A DNA stretch of 64,000 bases from Botryotinia globosa. Its lineage: Eukaryota > Ascomycota > Leotiomycetes > Helotiales > Sclerotiniaceae. Of the stretch, positions 61,615 to 64,000 are shown piece by piece (the first letter of the stretch is position 1; each line of letters begins with the position of its first letter). The position numbers and the translations under genes are program-made. The stretch covers positions 868,001 through 932,000 of the forward strand of contig RCSZ01000013.1 in NCBI GenBank assembly GCA_014898425.1, in the 5' to 3' direction. The notes under the pieces are model-generated. The model had not been told where the DNA came from. It ran no database searches and saw only the letters and a program-made list of their open reading frames with translations.

Positions 61615-62893
61615 ACTTCTGCCACCAGTTCAAGACAAGAAAGCTGGTCATTGGTGAGAGGAGGGAGAGCACATACAACAAACGTACAAAGTTACGAGAA
61701 ATGCAAGTTACGAACGAGCAGACAAACGAAAAGACGAAAAATGGACGAATGGTAGAAAACTATCTTCATCAACACGAATATCATTCTCATCATTATCAAA
61801 CGACCACGCACACGACCATCTACAAAAAAGCGTTGTATTTTTACGGCACCAGACCGAGTACCTACCCATCACTTCTGTATCAGAAGTAGTTTAACAGGAC
61901 ATTTTTCTTTAATTTTTTATATCTTTCATTATCACAATCACTTCACTTTTTTTCTTTTTTCACTTTTCATTTTTTCCGGGTGGTACAGTCAATACAAAAA
62001 TCTTACAAACTGCGGATATCATGTATTTCTTAAGAAGGGCAGGGATCTTTGTATTTTGGGCAGGCAATAGTGGAACGGGGAGATATTAGTAGATGTATGA
62101 GGACGGAATGGGAATAGGGATGGGGTAAAGGGTTGGAGTATATTTTGTATGGATAGGTTGAGGAATCGATGAGGGGGGGAATAAGTGGAGAGAAAATGGG
62201 AAGGGAGAAGTAAAATATCGAGTATAATTGTCACAACAGTTGATAGTCAGATAGTCGAGTGAATTAGATTTATTAACGAATAATATGACCACATTCTTAT
62301 CATTTCAGCTTGATCCATTTCAAGTTGTTCAATATTTCCATGATACCGTGGTGATAACAATGCGCCATTCTAAATACTGCTATGGAGTAATCTTATGTTT
62401 TACACTTATTGAAGGACTAGAACTCAAGTTATGGATACCAAAACAAAAGGTACGAGTATATCGCTATTGAATTTTCTCCAGACCCCCCCCAAAAATTACA
62501 CGTAGTGACCACTGATCGAATGCCATGAGGCTGCAAGTATTGACATCTCATCCATCCCTTACCTTAAACGGCCAGCCTCCCAGCTTCGCCTCGAATCATC
62601 TCGTTTGAAAGCGCTACCGATTATTGAGACCCGACGCGAGGGAGAAGAACTTGGTAAGAAACTGCCTGCTTCCGATTTCTTCCTCTCAAACTAACATTTC
62701 GATGTGAACTAACACACCGAAAAACTGCAGAGAGAAATCTCTAAAATGAACGTATGTATGTGAACAGATTACAGCGCAAACAGCACGTGAAAGAATGGAT
62801 GAATTGTTCTACACGGTATGTAGGTACAGTGTCTTCAATCACAGTATTCGCCTCGCTTTCGCATTGATCTTCACACCGAGTACCTACCTATCT

Positions 62894-62922
62894 GCAAGCA
62901 AGCAAGCAAGCAAGCAAGCAAG
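62894..62922. repeat. (CAAG)n microsatellite
   Basis: Seven CAAG units. Confidence 0.95.
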
Positions 62923-62973
62923 CTCAGCAAGCTCTACTCTGCACTGACAAAATCTCTGATGTTGCACTGCTTC

Positions 62974-63032
62974 TACATACACACATACACACACACATAC
63001 ATACATATCTACATAGATACACACACACATAC
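62974..63032. repeat. CA/CATA-rich microsatellite
   Basis: Interrupted ACACATACAC units. Confidence 0.85.
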
Positions 63033-64000
63033 GTACATGGTACATGGTACATAGCACGTACCTGGGGGAACAGGTAGGAGGTATGTAGGATTGATGCGGT
63101 TCTGCATGCATACTCGAGCATTCACCGCTTCACCCCAGGTTACATTCTGTTGCATACACCACATACCGATGCTGGGAATCGCGATATGGAATCGGCACTT
63201 TGGCAAACGAATCGTGGTCAATCTGGCATGTATCAAACAAATATCGTACGACTGACTCAAGCCAATTCCTTCATATCCCCACGTGCGATTCAAACGCAGA
63301 ATTAATATGCTTCCATGTCTTTCTTCGTTTGAAGTAACGTTCCGTATATGCCGTATACTAGTTACCGTATGTAAATTGAACAAGCGTTGCATCACACTAA
63401 ACCCTTTTCAAATAAGCTTATCTCCTATTTCCGATCACCGGACTGGGCTGAATGGGGAAATGACTAATAAATTGCTGAGCCTTCGAGTGTTTGATCCACT
63501 CGAGCCACTTTGACAATCCTTCATTATCACTCAACGATACCTGCAGAAACCTCCACGCTCCTTTGGGGAAAGTTTGGAGACCAGGTTGTTGAGCTTGTTA
63601 CGGGTCTGCATTCCCTCTTTCATCTCCATCCGCATCTCGCACAGATCTTATGATCTCATCTCGTTGCAAACGAAAACGCGGGAAACAATCCCAGCGTGTC
63701 TAACAAATTTAGCAAACCCGGCAACTAGAAGTAGTCAGTAAACTGGCAGCTAGCAGCGGGATGGAATCTAGATCTCCCGCGTTCCCCCCTTTCGTTGCAC
63801 CTGTCTTTGACTTGCCTTTCGATTCTTTCGAGATCTGGATTGAAACTAGTGTGCAGGTCTGGATTTGTTTGGCATGCTTATGGCAACGATTGGTATGCGC
63901 AAGGGAGAAATTCTGAACCAGGCCTTTTCCCTAGGCTCGTCTGATTTAGGAAACAATCGGTCGTTTTGGGCATAAGTGCTGATGGTTTATGGCCATTCAG

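Larger units (their letters stand above)
61615..64000. other. Right-edge spacer
   Basis: 3' region of the C2H2 gene followed by about 1.9 kb without a supported gene. It holds a (CAAG)n tract, CA-rich repeats and an intron-like segment at 62654-62730. It may include upstream sequence of a gene beyond the window. Confidence 0.5.

Overview
The window is nuclear DNA of a filamentous ascomycete, most likely a leotiomycete close to Botrytis, Sclerotinia or Monilinia. This is inferred from short (50-100 nt) GT-AG introns, long spacers full of microsatellites, AT-rich islands carrying RIP-like transitions, and the gene set. I could not run a similarity search, so genus and orthology calls rest on recognised motifs.

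Left part (1-9.1 kb): the start of TRS120 (TRAPPII subunit) runs off the left edge. It is followed by a zinc-cluster gene with its Zn2Cys6 motif at the C-terminus. Next come two broken genes: a DMATS-type prenyltransferase with four in-frame stops, all where tryptophan is expected, and an MFS monocarboxylate-type transporter with a nonsense codon and a probable lost splice acceptor. Together they look like the remains of a small specialised-metabolite locus.

11.3-14.8 kb is one AT-rich island bounded by terminal inverted repeats that differ only by transitions, with a TA target duplication. Inside are large direct repeats and two almost identical 127-nt modules with a GC-rich hairpin.

14.9-25.3 kb is a housekeeping block, all on the minus strand: glucosidase I (GH63), SNRNP27-like splicing factor, GPI13 and VPS68. 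25.3-34.4 kb is mostly repeat-rich spacer around KNR4/SMI1. 34.4-46.6 kb holds FES1, actin (six exons, 375 aa), a 2EXR protein divergent from SEC8, and ELP5. 46.6-64 kb is gene-poor: simple repeats, a 349-aa gene of unknown function, a second AT-rich island with nested inverted repeats, about 7 kb without a convincing gene, and a four-finger C2H2 regulator near the right end.

The housekeeping genes serve secretion and the cell surface (TRS120, SEC8, glucosidase I, GPI13, VPS68, KNR4), chaperone cycling (FES1), splicing, tRNA modification (ELP5) and the cytoskeleton (actin). This is a normal scattered eukaryotic gene order and not an operon. The most unusual content is the decaying prenyltransferase/transporter locus, the two transposon-like islands, and a palindrome (TACCTAGGTA) that recurs in the spacers. 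I did not find a clear new multi-gene system.
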